Source: Echinococcus granulosus
Lineage: Eukaryota; Platyhelminthes; Cestoda; Cyclophyllidea; Taeniidae
Length of the DNA stretch: 64,000 nt
Assembly: GCF_000524195.1 (NCBI RefSeq)
Contig: NW_020170423.1
Coordinates: forward strand, 89,580 to 153,579
Reading direction: 5' to 3'
Position 1 is the first letter of the stretch. Every line of letters begins with the position of its first letter. A program made the translations under genes and the position numbers. Under the pieces are notes generated by a model, which was not told the origin of the DNA, ran no database searches, and worked only from the letters and a program-made list of their open reading frames with translations. Below, one piece after another: positions 1 to 12,885 of the stretch.

Positions 1-913
1 ATCGAGAGGGGTTACCTTCACCGGAGACAATACTGCGACAATTGGAACAAAATTCCACTCCACAGCCGTATGGCTCCTCACAAGTGACCCAGGCGTTCTG
101 AGCTTTGTCATCTGGTCTTTCCCAAAAAGTTCCACAATTGGGACAAGATAAACAACCTTCTGTGTAGCAGAAGAGTTTAGCGGCGAACTCCTTGTAGCGG
201 GAGTAGAACACTTTACCTAGAATACGAAAAAGATGGGTATCCGAAATGTAAGACACCGGGCATCCAAGCGGACAAGGAAGAGTATAACCGATGTCAGAAA
301 TTAGCACGTATCTGGCGTCGGATAGGTAGCTTTCAGCATAAGTGCGAAAGCAGTCAAGGCAGAGGATGTGGCCACGGTTTTCACAAAACTTAACCACGAT
401 GTCGCTGGCTTTGCTGCAGCACGCAACGCATAACAAGTGGTCGAAGTTTCTAAAAACTTGTTTCAGGAAAATGGTTGGACTGTGGGTTACATCCTTTGAG
501 CAGTTGATTGAAACTTTGGCGGAGGTGTTGTTGCATTCTTTGCAGGTGCCACTTACTGCTTGAATCTCAGGGTTGGCAATATCAGACAAAACTTCGAAGT
601 TGGGAGAAGCACATTTGTCACAAACAGTGGTAAATACAGCGGGAGTCACATTATCACAGTGATAGCAGAGAACGTAGCAGTTGTTGATAGTGGAGTGTGG
701 AAGAACATCAATGGAAGCATCATCAGATATCAAGAAAGCAAAATTAGAAACTCCGTCCCAATCACTCAGTTGAACGCCTTGGTGGGCAAGAAAGTGGGTA
801 TGGGGATCGCAATCAAGCTTCGAGCAGACGAGCTGTTTGAGAAACAGTATGCTCCAACCTTCGTTTACATGCAGTGACACAGACTTGTCATTAAAACGAA
901 AGACCACGGGCAT
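1..913 (-). CDS. PRKN: Parkin-like RBR E3 ubiquitin ligase, N-terminal 304 codons (C-terminus outside window)
   Basis: Parkin moves ubiquitin from an E2 to proteins of damaged mitochondria after activation by PINK1. The minus-strand frame is open from the ATG at 913 to the window edge. Residues 1-71 align with the parkin UBL (VVFRFN start, DW pair, DDASID with Ser67 at the place of phospho-Ser65). RING0 follows almost at once, with ligands C83, C86, C98, C101, C124, C127, C138 and H144. RING1 has C162, C165, C177, H182 (GHILCLDCF), C185, C188, C214 and C218. The IBR starts with C257, C260, C278, C284, C289 and C292. The HLFRILG and YSRY stretches are typical of parkin. RING2 with the catalytic Cys lies beyond position 1. 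No intron interrupts these 304 codons. In-frame ATGs also occur at 928 and 970; 913 is preferred because it matches the family N-terminus and has A at -3. The usual human UBL-RING0 linker is absent. Identity is firm; the exact start is not. Confidence 0.93.
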   Translation of the reverse strand, partial: MPVVFRFNDKSVSLHVNEGWSILFLKQLVCSKLDCDPHTHFLAHQGVQLSDWDGVSNFAFLISDDASIDVLPHSTINNCYVLCYHCDNVTPAVFTTVCDKCASPNFEVLSDIANPEIQAVSGTCKECNNTSAKVSINCSKDVTHSPTIFLKQVFRNFDHLLCVACCSKASDIVVKFCENRGHILCLDCFRTYAESYLSDARYVLISDIGYTLPCPLGCPVSYISDTHLFRILGKVFYSRYKEFAAKLFCYTEGCLSCPNCGTFWERPDDKAQNAWVTCEEPYGCGVEFCSNCRSIVSGEGNPSR

Positions 914-928
914 TGTAGAGATATACAT

Positions 929-940
929 TAAGCTAAATAA
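929..940 (-). promoter_or_regulatory. Possible splice or trans-splice acceptor upstream of the parkin start
   Basis: Read on the minus strand, a T-rich stretch ends in TTATTTAG at about 933, some 20 bases before the ATG at 913 and only 4 bases before the alternative ATG at 928. Flatworms add spliced leaders to many mRNAs at such AG sites. An ordinary cis-splice acceptor would look the same. Confidence 0.3.
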
Positions 941-1322
941 ATTTAACTGCAATAAGTGATGAGCCAGCATGATTCAAAAAATGGAGTTTGCGTAGCAAAT
1001 TAACATGTCAAAATAAATTGTAATATGCTAAACAAAACAGACTACAGCATTCTATAAGGCATCCTTTAGCACACTAATATAATTGGCATTGTATAATAAG
1101 GGCTCAAAACCCAACTTAAAGTGAACAATCGGATGTGAGAGCAAAAAATCCATGAGAACAACTACCCCTGTGGCATAACAATGAGCAATGAGCGTGGGAA
1201 TGAACTCAGACATATTGAAGCTCTTACCTATTTAGCAACAACTGTACACACCGGTTAATAAAACATCATTGGAATTTGACAGACTGAGATCTGTTTACAC
1301 ACAACGGCGCGCAAACGCACAC

Positions 1323-1422
1323 NNNNNNNNNNNNNNNNNNNNNNNNNNNNNNNNNNNNNNNNNNNNNNNNNNNNNNNNNNNNNNNNNNNNNNNNNNNNNN
1401 NNNNNNNNNNNNNNNNNNNNNN
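1323..1422. other. Assembly gap (100 N)
   Basis: A run of exactly 100 N marks a scaffold join of unknown true length. It is preceded by GCGC- and CAC-rich sequence, suggesting a collapsed low-complexity repeat. Confidence 0.99.
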
Positions 1423-4314
1423 TAATTTAAACCAATCAGATGATAGTTGAACTGCTTGTAGGTCGAGTAAATTAGCAAAAATGTGCCATTTATTCATTTC
1501 GTAAAACCAGTTAAAATTCGAGGAAACCTCATTTTATGACACAGCAGGCATGCCTTTTATTACATTATGATATAAAGTTTGCAAACTTGTTAGGCTACTT
1601 ATAAAAACAGCACGACGGATCGATTGAAACATATGGACTGAGGTATTGTCAAGATGAGAATGAGACAGTATATTCAGTCATAAGTACTGACCCTTAGAGC
1701 GGTTGTCGCATTTCTGGTCGAAATGAATGTGGTCGCAAAATTAATCAGTTCCCTCAAGAAAAACTCGTCCTCAAATAGGTGAGTTTCTCCCTCAGCAAAA
1801 TTTTTCGGTAATTGACTTGTCGATAGGTTGGCATATAAGGTTTCCATAGAGCATATATTCTTGTTAAATGAGAAATAGCTTCCGCTCTCCACCTATTCAG
1901 ATTGAAGCACTTGTTGACACCTATAAATGTAGTTCTGGCCACTTTAATTTGAACGTAGGGGCTTGCGATGGACAAATGTGTAAATATGAGTTTATTGTAA
2001 AAGGATCTTCAATTTCATTATTCCCACAACTAGACACGTCCGTGTATGTTCATATGTTAAAAGAGGAATGTCTCGCTGATTTGCGTACGTATTTATGCAG
2101 ATACTTTGCCATACATAGCAAGTTCTAGTGTCCTAAATTATTTGCAAAACCGGTATTTAAGATTCCAACTAACTAGTTGTTTTTTCGTACTACTAACCTT
2201 ATTAACTAATTGCTTGATATGAATCGAATATTTCGAAGGCTGTGTAAAACCGGAGGGCGATCTGCAAAGTTTAAGTATCACTAATTAAGTTGTAATAAGC
2301 AGGACGATCTTAATGGTCAATTAGCTTTTATGACCTCCCACATCTATTTAAAGTACAGCTTTAACTTGTGGTAGATAAGTGGGTGAATCTTCCGTCTAGC
2401 AGCCTAAATTATGATAAATATCAACCAGGTTCTAGATGCGAAGAAGACTGGAAAAGAAAGTCAAACAAACAAGATATAGCTCGTCTCCTCTTCGGACTTT
2501 TTGGTTGAAAACACCTCTCGAATCAAATAGTCAGGCAATATCACCATTAGTTGGCTTACCTAAAAGAGGGTCATTCCGCAATCTCACCGCAATCTTGGAT
2601 GGATACTTTAATGCCTAGTGCTGGTTTGATTATATATCCGTAAAATGTTTTCATCAATGCCATTCAAAACAGCTAATCAGTAAGACTGAATTGACATTTC
2701 TTCTTCCCTTTTTTGAAGGTAACCAAGGTATAAGACACTTAAAGTAATTTATTATCAAACGCCTATTGATTTAGAAGTTGTTGTACACAAGAAAAGTTGA
2801 AATCCCATTTCCATGTATATGTCCCTTCTGCCTACCACGGCATTTACCTCAAAGCGAGGAGAACAAAGCCAGCAATAACACATGACAACGCTCACCGGAT
2901 GCGAATGCATATGGTCACGCTAGGAATTTCAATTAAAGTTTCAAGGGACAGTCAAAACTGCTTTTCCTCAACCTCCATCCAGTCGGTATCATCTTAATGT
3001 CTGTTATAAATCACCATTTTACCTCCTTTGTGCAAATTTTTCCACCCAGGAGGTGGTGGTACTAGTCTCTAGCGTTTGGATTTCGATGCGGTGTGTATTC
3101 CATATAGCGATGGGAGCATGGCGTACATTATCGAAGGGGTAATGGCATTACCTACCATTCTTCCCACTTACCATGATAAAGCTACACTATTTTTTAACTG
3201 AAGAAATTTTGACTCATTTTGGGCTCCACTGAATACCTCATTTCACCGAGAAGGCTTCTCATTTAACCCACGCACTTCCTTTAATAACTACTGCCGACAC
3301 GAACTACCCTCTTTGCATAAATTATACTTTTACATAAGCCTTCAGGCAATGCAATTATAAGGAATGGCATGTCGCGAGTCACGCTGGCTATAGCTGGAAA
3401 TCTCAAGGAAAAAGCTTTTAACAATTTGGCAAGAACGAAGAAATCTACTGTCTCAAAATTAGTCAGTGTGGAGCTCAAAGCTTTCATCTCAAAACCAAGA
3501 AAGTTTTGATTAAAAAAACTTCCTCCACAAAGCGGTATATTGGGACAGAGTCTAATAAATCATTCCATGTGTCTTCAAGGAGGTACAATGAATTAAGACC
3601 ATAAGACTATCGCTTTGCATTTCACATTCTTTTAACTGTTGTGGGACTCGTTTCCTTTTTGTAATGAAAGGTAAATAATGTTCGTTTAATTCGAAAAGTG
3701 GTTTACACAATTTCGAGTGTTTATCACAAACACAAGTGGTTATTCGAAATGCATTAGCAAGGGGTAATTAGAGGGTCGTATTCACCCTACGACATGTTAT
3801 ACGTCTGGTGTGACAGCATGCATTCGGGTGAATGTTGCATCCTCCAGATGCCGTTGGGTGATAGGACCTCTCGGATCCACCATTAAATCACAGCAAACAG
3901 TTGCTTTTGCCGTTTTCTTGTAACTAGGATATATCACGTCAACTAGGAGGAAAAAGCTGAATGCAACATACTGGTGGAGTAATAGTGATTTAATCTTTTC
4001 TTTTTCAGAGCTCAAAGTTAATTGACCCTTCTGACTACTATCGACTGATTTAAGTTGGAAAATTCCTTTTAACCTGAGACGTGAAAACTTCGGAGAGGTG
4101 GAAAGTTGAAACACCTATGCAGCACCTCGCTTTTTTTTCCCATATGAGTGTTTCAATGTCCTTCAACAATGTTGCCAAAATCTCGGTCATTTACTTTTCA
4201 CCAGCTCCTAATTTATGCTCAAACTTATAGACATCCAAATCTGGCGTCCTAAGGCTCCCCTGAAGGCGAGAAAACAAAACACTAGGACAAAATATCATTG
4301 TCGATGTATAGAAG

Positions 4315-4910
4315 ATCTGGGGGCTACTTGCATGACCTGGGGGCCAGTCCACCCGGTGAAGGTGCAATGGCGGAGCACCTAAGCATCTGAGTAACTAAAA
4401 AGTAGAGTTAAACAAACAACTAAAGTGGTACAGAGCCCCCCTTCTCTTTTGAGCTTCATCTCTGGCGTTCCATCTAGTCAGCCGCTCACGTTGGCCATCA
4501 CAACGGGGTCGATGCTGTAAGGCGAAACACCTACGAACGAACCCTGCCTGCAGCTGGAATGATGTCGCACTGATCCATCCTACCCAATCCAATGAATCTG
4601 GAGTTTTGTCCTGTCCGGGAACTGTGCAGGGAGAAGAGGGAATGTGTTGGCCACATGATCTTGGGAACAAGATTCCTTGGCCATTCCTCCTTCCCGTTTT
4701 GTTCTTACTTCAGTACTGCCCAGCCATAACTACCCAGATTTTACCCAGCGAGTGGAGTGGTGGCGGAGGTGTAGCGTGTTCACTTGATTGCAATCTTTAA
4801 ACGGATACCGCAGACAGCTCCTTAACCAACTTTTTCAGATGGCTCACAGCTAGTGTAGCTTCAATTGGTAATGACTTACCTGCAGAACAGAGGGCTAGGG
4901 TAGTTACCGA
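4315..4910 (+). repeat. Dispersed repeat family, copy A (TRIM-like, about 600 bp)
   Basis: This copy shares ordered blocks with the copy at 40660-41370: a GGGGCTACT..CATGAC block, the core GAGTTAAACAAAC at about 4405, a CCTTTTGAG-like block, GTTGGCCATCACA, TTGTCC..GGAACTG, GGAATGTG(C/T)TGGCCA, a GTGGAG..GGAGG block, ACCGCAGACAG and CCTGCAGAACA. No long open frame or retroviral protein is visible, so it is a non-autonomous element or a decayed remnant. Ends are approximate. Confidence 0.65.
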
Positions 4911-4989
4911 AGGCTGACATCGTTTTCAACCCCTCCGTTGGGAGTCGTCATAGTTTCTTCCATTCTTATCATATGCTCTTCTTCCGTCA

Positions 4990-5270
4990 TGCTTTACGAT
5001 TGAGTTCACTTGCCACTGGCAGAAATGTTGCTGTCCGAGACCAATATGCATTGCCGACGCACAGGAGGACTGGGGGGCCTGTTGCCACGGCACGGAGGCT
5101 ATCCCGCTCAGCGGAAGTACAAGGGCGGAGCTTTAAGTGTCCACGAAACCAAAACCGAGAGTTAAACAAACAATCAAGGCACTGCACCAACGTGTAGAGG
5201 TAAGGCTCTCTGGATACCCTAGTGAAATGACCAAGTGAATTGGGCAAGTAGAGCCTCCCTAGCATTGCGT
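4990..5270 (+). repeat. Dispersed repeat family, copy B (5' part)
   Basis: It repeats the first part of copy A directly downstream of it: a GGACTGGGGGGCCTGTTGCC block, GGCGGAGCTTTAAGTG, CGAAACCAAAACC and GAGTTAAACAAAC at about 5158. It could be a truncated second insertion or the 3' terminal repeat of copy A. Confidence 0.55.
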
Positions 5271-5320
5271 AAACTTCTACATAGGTGATTTATTTAAACC
5301 TGACATCTCCACCTAGCTTC

Positions 5321-5339
5321 GAGAGAGAGAGAGAGAGAG
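5321..5339. repeat. (GA)n microsatellite
   Basis: A pure GA dinucleotide run of about 19 bases. Confidence 0.95.
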
Positions 5340-8300
5340 CAAAAGCGACTGTGGTCAAAATAAAACCACTTAATTATCCTCCTAATTTATTAGGTCATCA
5401 TTTTGCCTGCTGTCGCTTTCTGACAGCTTCGACTAGACACATTCGACGGGATGCAGAGTTAATGCATTCAGGTACAAATTAGGCTGAGGACAAAAGAATG
5501 TGAGAGTCACTAAAATATTCATAAAATCTTTCCCAAAAAGGCGACGGTTTCTAATTAAGAATAACCTAGTCTCATGTTTTTTTGACCCATACTCTGACGG
5601 CGTTCCTATTTAGTTAGGAAGGCAAAAAAAATGTCTTGGAGGAGGCACTACACCCTATGGAATAGGGAAAAATATTGCAGTTATTTCAAAAGTCAACTTT
5701 AATATGAAAACCTGTAATTGTGATGGATATTTTAACCCAACTCTTCCCTTGTCATCTTTAAAGGTCACAACTGTGGTGCGTTGGTAGGTGGATTTACTGC
5801 ATCAGGCAGTACAGCTATCATTCAAATCGTACTGCAAATGAAGGTGATAAAAGTTACCAACCTCATCATAAAATGTTGATCAAACAGGAGGAAGTTAATC
5901 ATCCACCTCTGAGGAGTTTGACAACCTTCGGTTTCAGTGCATTTAAATGGCATTAGAGGTCTCGCTGCCTGTGGTAGGTAAGGCGGAAATCCGCGCTGCT
6001 ACACCGAAAAATGCTGAAACTGGTAAATCTCCCTTTTAAGCGAATCCCCTTTTTTGGATGCGATTTGTGAAAACGTAATGTTTGCATTAATCAGACAGCG
6101 GAAGAATGTGTCTGCATTAAGGGATCTGGGGCCTGGGATGGAGGAGGGCGAGAGGCCGATGGACGGGGGATGGAGGGTGGGATGAGGGGACTACGAATGT
6201 GTATTAGCAAGAAATTTAAATCACTACTCACAACTGGAGTGCGGATCATAACGCTGACTCATTTTGTGATTTTTGCTGCTCTTTAATCACATCTACAGAC
6301 ATGGGGACAAATAAGGTATTCAACGCTGGTATCTCCCTCCACAACTTTCCTATAATCCGGTAATTTTTATCAAGAAAAAGAGAACTTTTAATACCAGATA
6401 TGGCTAGTATGCTCAAGTGAGTCTCGACACCACTTAGCCTTCATAAAAGATTTAAGTTAGTCCCTCATAATCTTGGCTTTGTTGTCCACCACCAACCTTG
6501 ACCTTGAAATTAACCAATCGCTGCGGTCAAAATTATGCGGTTTTGATGTTTAGATTCCGAGTTCACTCATGCCTATGAATAATACAAACTTTGTTTGATG
6601 TAGTTATTAGTGTCCGAAGTTATTGCTATATCCGCTATAAAGCCTACTAACACAGAGGTGGAGTCCATTATGCGTGTAAGGAAGAACTGAAGGGCACAAG
6701 GCATGGCTAAAAAGTTTTACCGTCAAGAGGGTTGTTAAAAAACAACTCACCCGGTGAGGAATCCACTCACGGAAACAACACTTTACTAATTTCCCTTCTT
6801 GACGAGATCTTTGTATTCGGCTATCCACATGGTTACTCCATAGCTGTAAAGGCTGATTAGGAGTTCTGACTACCACATCTTCTAAAGTGACGAGCTATAT
6901 CAGACTGACAACCAATTAATGACCAGCTTATTCCGCACATAAGCCGCTTTTTGAGGTGAAATTTGTCTACTGATAACATTGGACAAAGGGAGGTATCCAC
7001 TATTAAGAGCACGATGCCTTCTGGGGCATATCGTAGCCATGTCTTCAAGGTTGCTATTTATTCCATGATTCCTAGTCCAACCTCATCAGCTGTCAAAGTG
7101 ATAAAGTGACATAAAAGGCCACAACAATGGCGTTTCTGTGGTAAATCTTTATAGAATTAGGCGTTCATGATAAGTATCTTTTCTCTTTGACCAATTGATT
7201 GGGTAATCCATCCACAAAATCAGTGTTTTTCTGTAATTAACATTGAGCGCCCCGACCGCCGACCTCCCAGCTATCCCAGACACGGTAATAAGGCATATCA
7301 TAAAGTGGGAGGGCTGAGTAGCTGTAGGCATGGCAGCATGCCTACGCTGCCAAGAGGATAGCGTTAACCATGGCGACTCGGAGACCCCTCGCAGTTAAGT
7401 ACTCATTAGTTCACTGCATGCCTATGACTTAAATTTAACCTGTTTGGTTTTACGCTAATGAATTACAACTCAAAGTATTTACGTTGGCCAAAATTTCGTA
7501 AAAATTTTGTCAGGGGATAAACGCTACTCATTTGCTGCTTAAGTAGCACTAAGTCGTTTCAATTTTCGCACTAAGCATTTTAGCAGCACTTTTAGGTAAA
7601 TTTTATAAATCCTAAAGTGGTTTTTGCCACTACTTTTCATCATTTTTGAAACAAATCGTTTACTTTAAGGGGTTTTTATTTAATTGGGAAAGTTATGCCT
7701 CACTTGTTTATGAAACTATTAAAAGATTAAAAGCGCTTTTTTAAAAATTCTAATGACATTTTTTGTAAGTACATTATAGTTTCTGTAATTATCTGTCCAT
7801 GGACTTCATCAAACTCTTCAAAAACATCGAAATTGGACCTTTAGACGTATTAAATACCCACCCGCACACTCACGCAGAGACGTAGCTGATAACAAAGACT
7901 TTGCATATCGAAATGATCCCTCAAAGCCAACATCTCGAGTCATCATGTCCCCGAATCAATGACATTAGCCTCCAGCATGGCCCACACATTTTAATCCTGT
8001 GATATGAAGTAGAGAAATTTAAAATATACAGACTAATGCTTGCTATGCTCAAGAAAAGCTCTCCAAAGCCGTTGTGGGAAGTGATAGACACAAAATATTT
8101 CACTTTACCGAGTGGTGAAGTCGAGGTGCAGGCTTACGTACCCTTAGAGCCTCATCTATGCGCTGTAGTAAACTGACATCTAACCAAGTGAATGCTTCGG
8201 TCTCTGCACCACCAAGAGGTCCTTTAAAGATGGCTCCGCGTGCCCACGGTGGTGGCAGCGCTAATGGGACGCAATTCATGTAAACAAAAATTTAAACCCC

Positions 8301-8717
8301 GTCAGACGAGTCATTAAATTTAGATCTGGTAAAAGGAGGGTACCTGTGATTGGGAACTGAATGTAGGGGTTCGGACAGGACCATTCTTCAGCGAGGTCCC
8401 AAATCCTATAATTCTAGGTAATCCACCTTTCTTTACAATAATACTGCCATGAATAAACACACTAAAGTGTTAAATATGTTATGTGGAAGAGGGCTAGAAG
8501 GAAGGCGTGTCTTTGAAATGACACATTTTACAGGATCCATTAGCATAGGACTTGTGTGCCTGTACGTGCATGAGTATCTTATCATCAAAAAAAACAGTGT
8601 ACAAATTTTGTTTACATTCCTATTTCAAATAGAGTCTTAGTTTAAACTTTTTTTGTACATCGAAAGAAGCATGCCTGTATCTGTTTGGATAACAATCTTA
8701 ACACATTAAGGACTTGC

Positions 8718-8733
8718 GTCACATATATGCGAC
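8718..8733. repeat. GTCACA-TATA-TGCGAC near-palindrome, copy 1
   Basis: Six-base arms with one mismatch around TATA. Two better-matched copies occur at 12870 and 39836. Confidence 0.6.
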
Positions 8734-11700
8734 GTACAGTGTGTATTAGTTTATGACAACTTCCTACCCCAAACAGTGGCTTAAATGCATCCTGAGAGTA
8801 AAAAATTCTTTTAAAGACATCAAATAATGCAAATTTAAATAGTGTTTGTCTACAGGAGACTGATTAGTTGGATCTCACTCTAATAACCTAACAGCGAACG
8901 TGTTAAACACGGCAAAGATTTTATTATTGATTTAACTCTCTTTTAAAACGCTTGACTTGACCTTCAAATCACTTATGTCGACAGTTAATGCATAAAAGAA
9001 GTGTGTTAAAGTAACAGGTAGTATGCACGGAATGTGGGTTGATGTTGTTGAGACATTGGACTACCTGCGGATCCAAGTGGTGTAGTCACACAACATCGCA
9101 TCAATTCACTTAGAAATCGGCAAAATAGGAAGCCTTTTAAAAAAACGGGAAAAACGTCCCTATGTAACACTGTGCCAACAAGTAACTGCTTCTTTCATTT
9201 CACCGTTCATGCCACAATTATGGTCTGATATAACTCATCCACTGCGCACCACTCATTGAGGTCTCACTGGCGTAAATTACGATTTATTGCAACGTAAAAT
9301 TGGCAAAAGGCAGAACAACTGGATCAGTTGAAGAAAAAAATTTGCCCTAGCTGTGCGTATATATCCGCAATTTGTTTAAGGGAGTACGCCCCTGAGAGGC
9401 GAAAACCTCGAGTTTCCTAGACCGTTAGTTTCCCCTTTTGTTTCTCTACAGAAACAAAAATGATATAATAAGATAAGAAACTTTCTTTTCAACTTTTTTT
9501 GCTCTGCGAAACTAAAATGAGGTGGAAAAGCTAAGCGCGTCTCCACTCCAAGGACGGCTTAAAAACAAATGAAGCAGATGCAGTGAATTGGAGTAGCGAC
9601 AGGAGCCATTAACTTTGAGCCTTGATTTATCTAAAAAAATCCCTTGTCTAGTTAAGTGAAGGGCTAACAACAGGGAATTACTAATTAGAGCATAAATAAA
9701 TATTTGAAAATTAGGTGGTAGATTCTCACTTATTCAGAATTTTACCAAGCTTCACTCTTTAGCCATATTGCCGTTGCTGAGCATCTACGGCCACCGACGA
9801 AGAACGGATCAGATCAGATTGCCTTTTCTTTGTATTTACCATGGAAAAATGTTTATTAACGAAAGTTAAAGAGATTACTTTGCAAGTGAATCCGTAAAAG
9901 CCTCCTTTAGGCAACCGATAATCGCAAATGAGTGGTGAATTCACAGAACTGTCCGTCGGGGGTTGCGACCAATAAACGTGTAGACGCACAAGCCTGGTGG
10001 GTGGGCTCTTCATTGGGAATTGTTTATCATTCTAAATCTGTGCGTTAAATTTTAGGCCCTTTTTGATCCTTACAAATCAGAACGATTTAAGTCAGCCACT
10101 TTTGCCCCATAGAACGTGAGGGAGAGTGGAAGAATGTAAGCTATTGTCTTATAACCAGATTCAGAGTACATTCAATGAAGTAAACCATAAGTGCACAAGC
10201 AATTAACGTTACCTTGTTAATTTTTTTTCCTTAAAAATAAGTTTTTGCCATTTCGTTTGCCCACTTGTCAACAAATTGGACTCACCTTCAATATATCATG
10301 GGAAAGAAACAAGCAAGAGTGAACTGCTTCCCAGAGCTGCCCATTCCTTTTCCTCTGTCTAAAATACACACAAGATAGTTCCAAAGAAAACCTAACTTTT
10401 CTGTCATTTAATATGGCCTATTCCCCCTTTCCCCTTCTCGAGGTAGTAAGAAACATGTGTGGGGATCACAGGGCTACTTGACTTTATTTATGGCCCACAG
10501 TTGTGTATTAAGCTCGCACTGGCAAAGCAACGTTGCTACCTTCCTACCTGCTTGGAGAATTATCTAAAGCCTCTTGGTCTCTCCTTGCCACTGCCTTCAG
10601 GAATCATCTTTATTATGGGCAGTTATATGGTGGAATGCATACCGTGGGTAACTTGGACTCCATCAGTCCAAATTAGAACCCGTATTCTGTGGTCCATATT
10701 CACATTCAGGTCTAGAATTGCACACAAAACTTCATCCAAAAGCATCCTGAGTAAAGTAGAGAAAAGCGACAACTTTTTTCCTCCCAACTTAAAAGGCTAC
10801 GAGAAAGTCCTCAACGTATTTAAAAGGTGTTAAATTTTTTGACACAGAAGATAACAGTTTATTAATCGCTAAAACAAACTGCTGGGATAAATGACAGAAT
10901 GTGCTTCTTTTCCATATATGACTGAAGCGTAATGCCTTAGTTTTTTTCTACCTTCTCTATAAGTAATTGTTATTGTCTTCTTTAGCAATATTCTATCCTT
11001 TAATAGTCTGCCTTACATTAATAAATCATTCCCTAAAATGCTATTTTATCTTTGACTAAACTTTTTTCGGAAGGAAAAAACGTTGAATTTAACCTTTAAA
11101 AGGAGTTCGTGATTATCTAAAAACGGTCTTTTTCTATGTCAGGGGTGATTGGTAATTTCTAATGCAATGAATCGTCGTCCTCCATTCCTAAGAAGCAAGC
11201 AGATTTGACTAAAAGTAAATGAGTGAGTGGGAAAAATGCATGAGATGCAAAATTCGGTCCTGCCATTATTTAAAATTTCTTTTGAAGAAATAAGTCTCAG
11301 TTAATTTTAGCACAAATTTCATAACCCAATTTAGATTGTCTAGTGGGAGTCAGTGTGCTATTTTATAGGAAGTGGTGAAGTTAACGATGGGTTCATTCGC
11401 TATCTTACATTTTTGGAAACCAGCTCATAAGTCCTAAGTCGTTTTAACAATAACCATTGTTACACTACTGTACTGGAAGTCATACCGCAGTAGACGCTTT
11501 ATTGCCGACCGCTCAACGGCAAATACTGCTATTCCATCAGAGCGAAAGCCCTACCTTGGCTTATTTTATAAGTTTCAGTGGCTCCATTGTTAGGCATTCT
11601 TTGTGAATGCAGCAGTACTGAAGACGAACGAATGGTTAAAAATGAATGCAGCCAATGAGCTAATCGGTAGGAATCCGATCCGCATTCTCACCTTTCAGAG

Positions 11701-12869
11701 ATCTCCTCAACAATTTTTGTTAATTGTATGAGATGTGTGCATATAATTCATGCCTTTCTCCCACAAGTGACTTCAAATTGACCCAACCCACTTCTCTTAC
11801 CTTAGTCATCTTAATTGTAGAGATTCGCGATGTCACTCAGTTGGTCGGACACTCCAAACAAATAGCACTCTGTTTCATCACCTTTGCATTCCACAAAGGT
11901 TCTTTTTCTTCTTGGACGACCTGCTGAAATAAAAGTGCTCCAATTCTTCCTTTATACTTCAAATGGGTTAATACCGCTTTGGATTTGAGCTTTCGTAAGA
12001 AGGGGAAAATTTGCTGGCTTCCCGCAATCAGCAGAATTGAGCGAAGTTGCCAACTACTTATCATTAACTATTTTATCAGCAAAAAAAATCACTATAAAGT
12101 CGCACAGCGAATTATTTTGCATTAATAATTAATTAAGGTCTGCTGGAAGATTTGCATTTGTGGCTCAGGGGAAAACATCGCCCAGACCGTGCACGCTTAA
12201 TTGCATTGCAGTGAATCCGTCAGCCTTAAACGCCACTTCACAACCCGTAATCTCAAAGCCACATAAAAAAACATGGATGATTTTACACTTGGGTAGGAAA
12301 AAAAATGGGAGGGACTCTTTACATTGGCTTGAAATTTATTCTGAAAAAAGGCGGTGGAATTTACTATGAATTGTGGCTTTCGGAAACACCAGAACTAACG
12401 ACCCGGGTAGAGGATCTTTCAATGGGTTTTATTTCAATATTTAGACGCACATATTTTAAAATCGGTGGTTTACATTGACAGCAGTTCAGTTGTTTGTTTA
12501 GTCATCCACTTGGGGCTCCGCGCTTGTATCTCGGTGAGACGGTCTGATCTCCAGGCAGCGCCAGTAGTCTCTACACCCAGCCTTTCAGTACGGCGGCAGT
12601 ATACATCTTACCCTTACATTACGTCTCCCTTCGTCTTCAAAGAGGTCTTGGAACTCTGTAGCAGTTCCTTTAAAAAGATTTGTTTTAAGGTGACACTGAG
12701 TGCTAGATCTCTGCCCCCAGTTCTCAATGTTTGTTATTATCTCTCATTATTTCCTGGCAATTCGGATCTCAGGGGTATTTAAGCTGCTCGGAAGACATGG
12801 CTTAGTTCAATCTGCTATCCTGACCTGACAGAGAATAAATGTTACCTTTCTTGCCAAGGAAGTCGGGTC

Positions 12870-12885
12870 GTCACATATGTGTGAC
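12870..12885. repeat. GTCACA-TATG-TGTGAC palindrome, copy 2
   Basis: Perfect six-base arms around a four-base TATG centre. Confidence 0.65.

Noticed and set aside
560..877. Open frames of 73 and 105 codons on the plus strand at 342-877
   Set aside because: They are shadows of the parkin gene on the opposite strand, which has clear domain similarity.
10459..10833. 124-codon plus-strand frame
   Set aside because: No motif, no homologue recognised and no splice context; length is within chance for AT-rich DNA.
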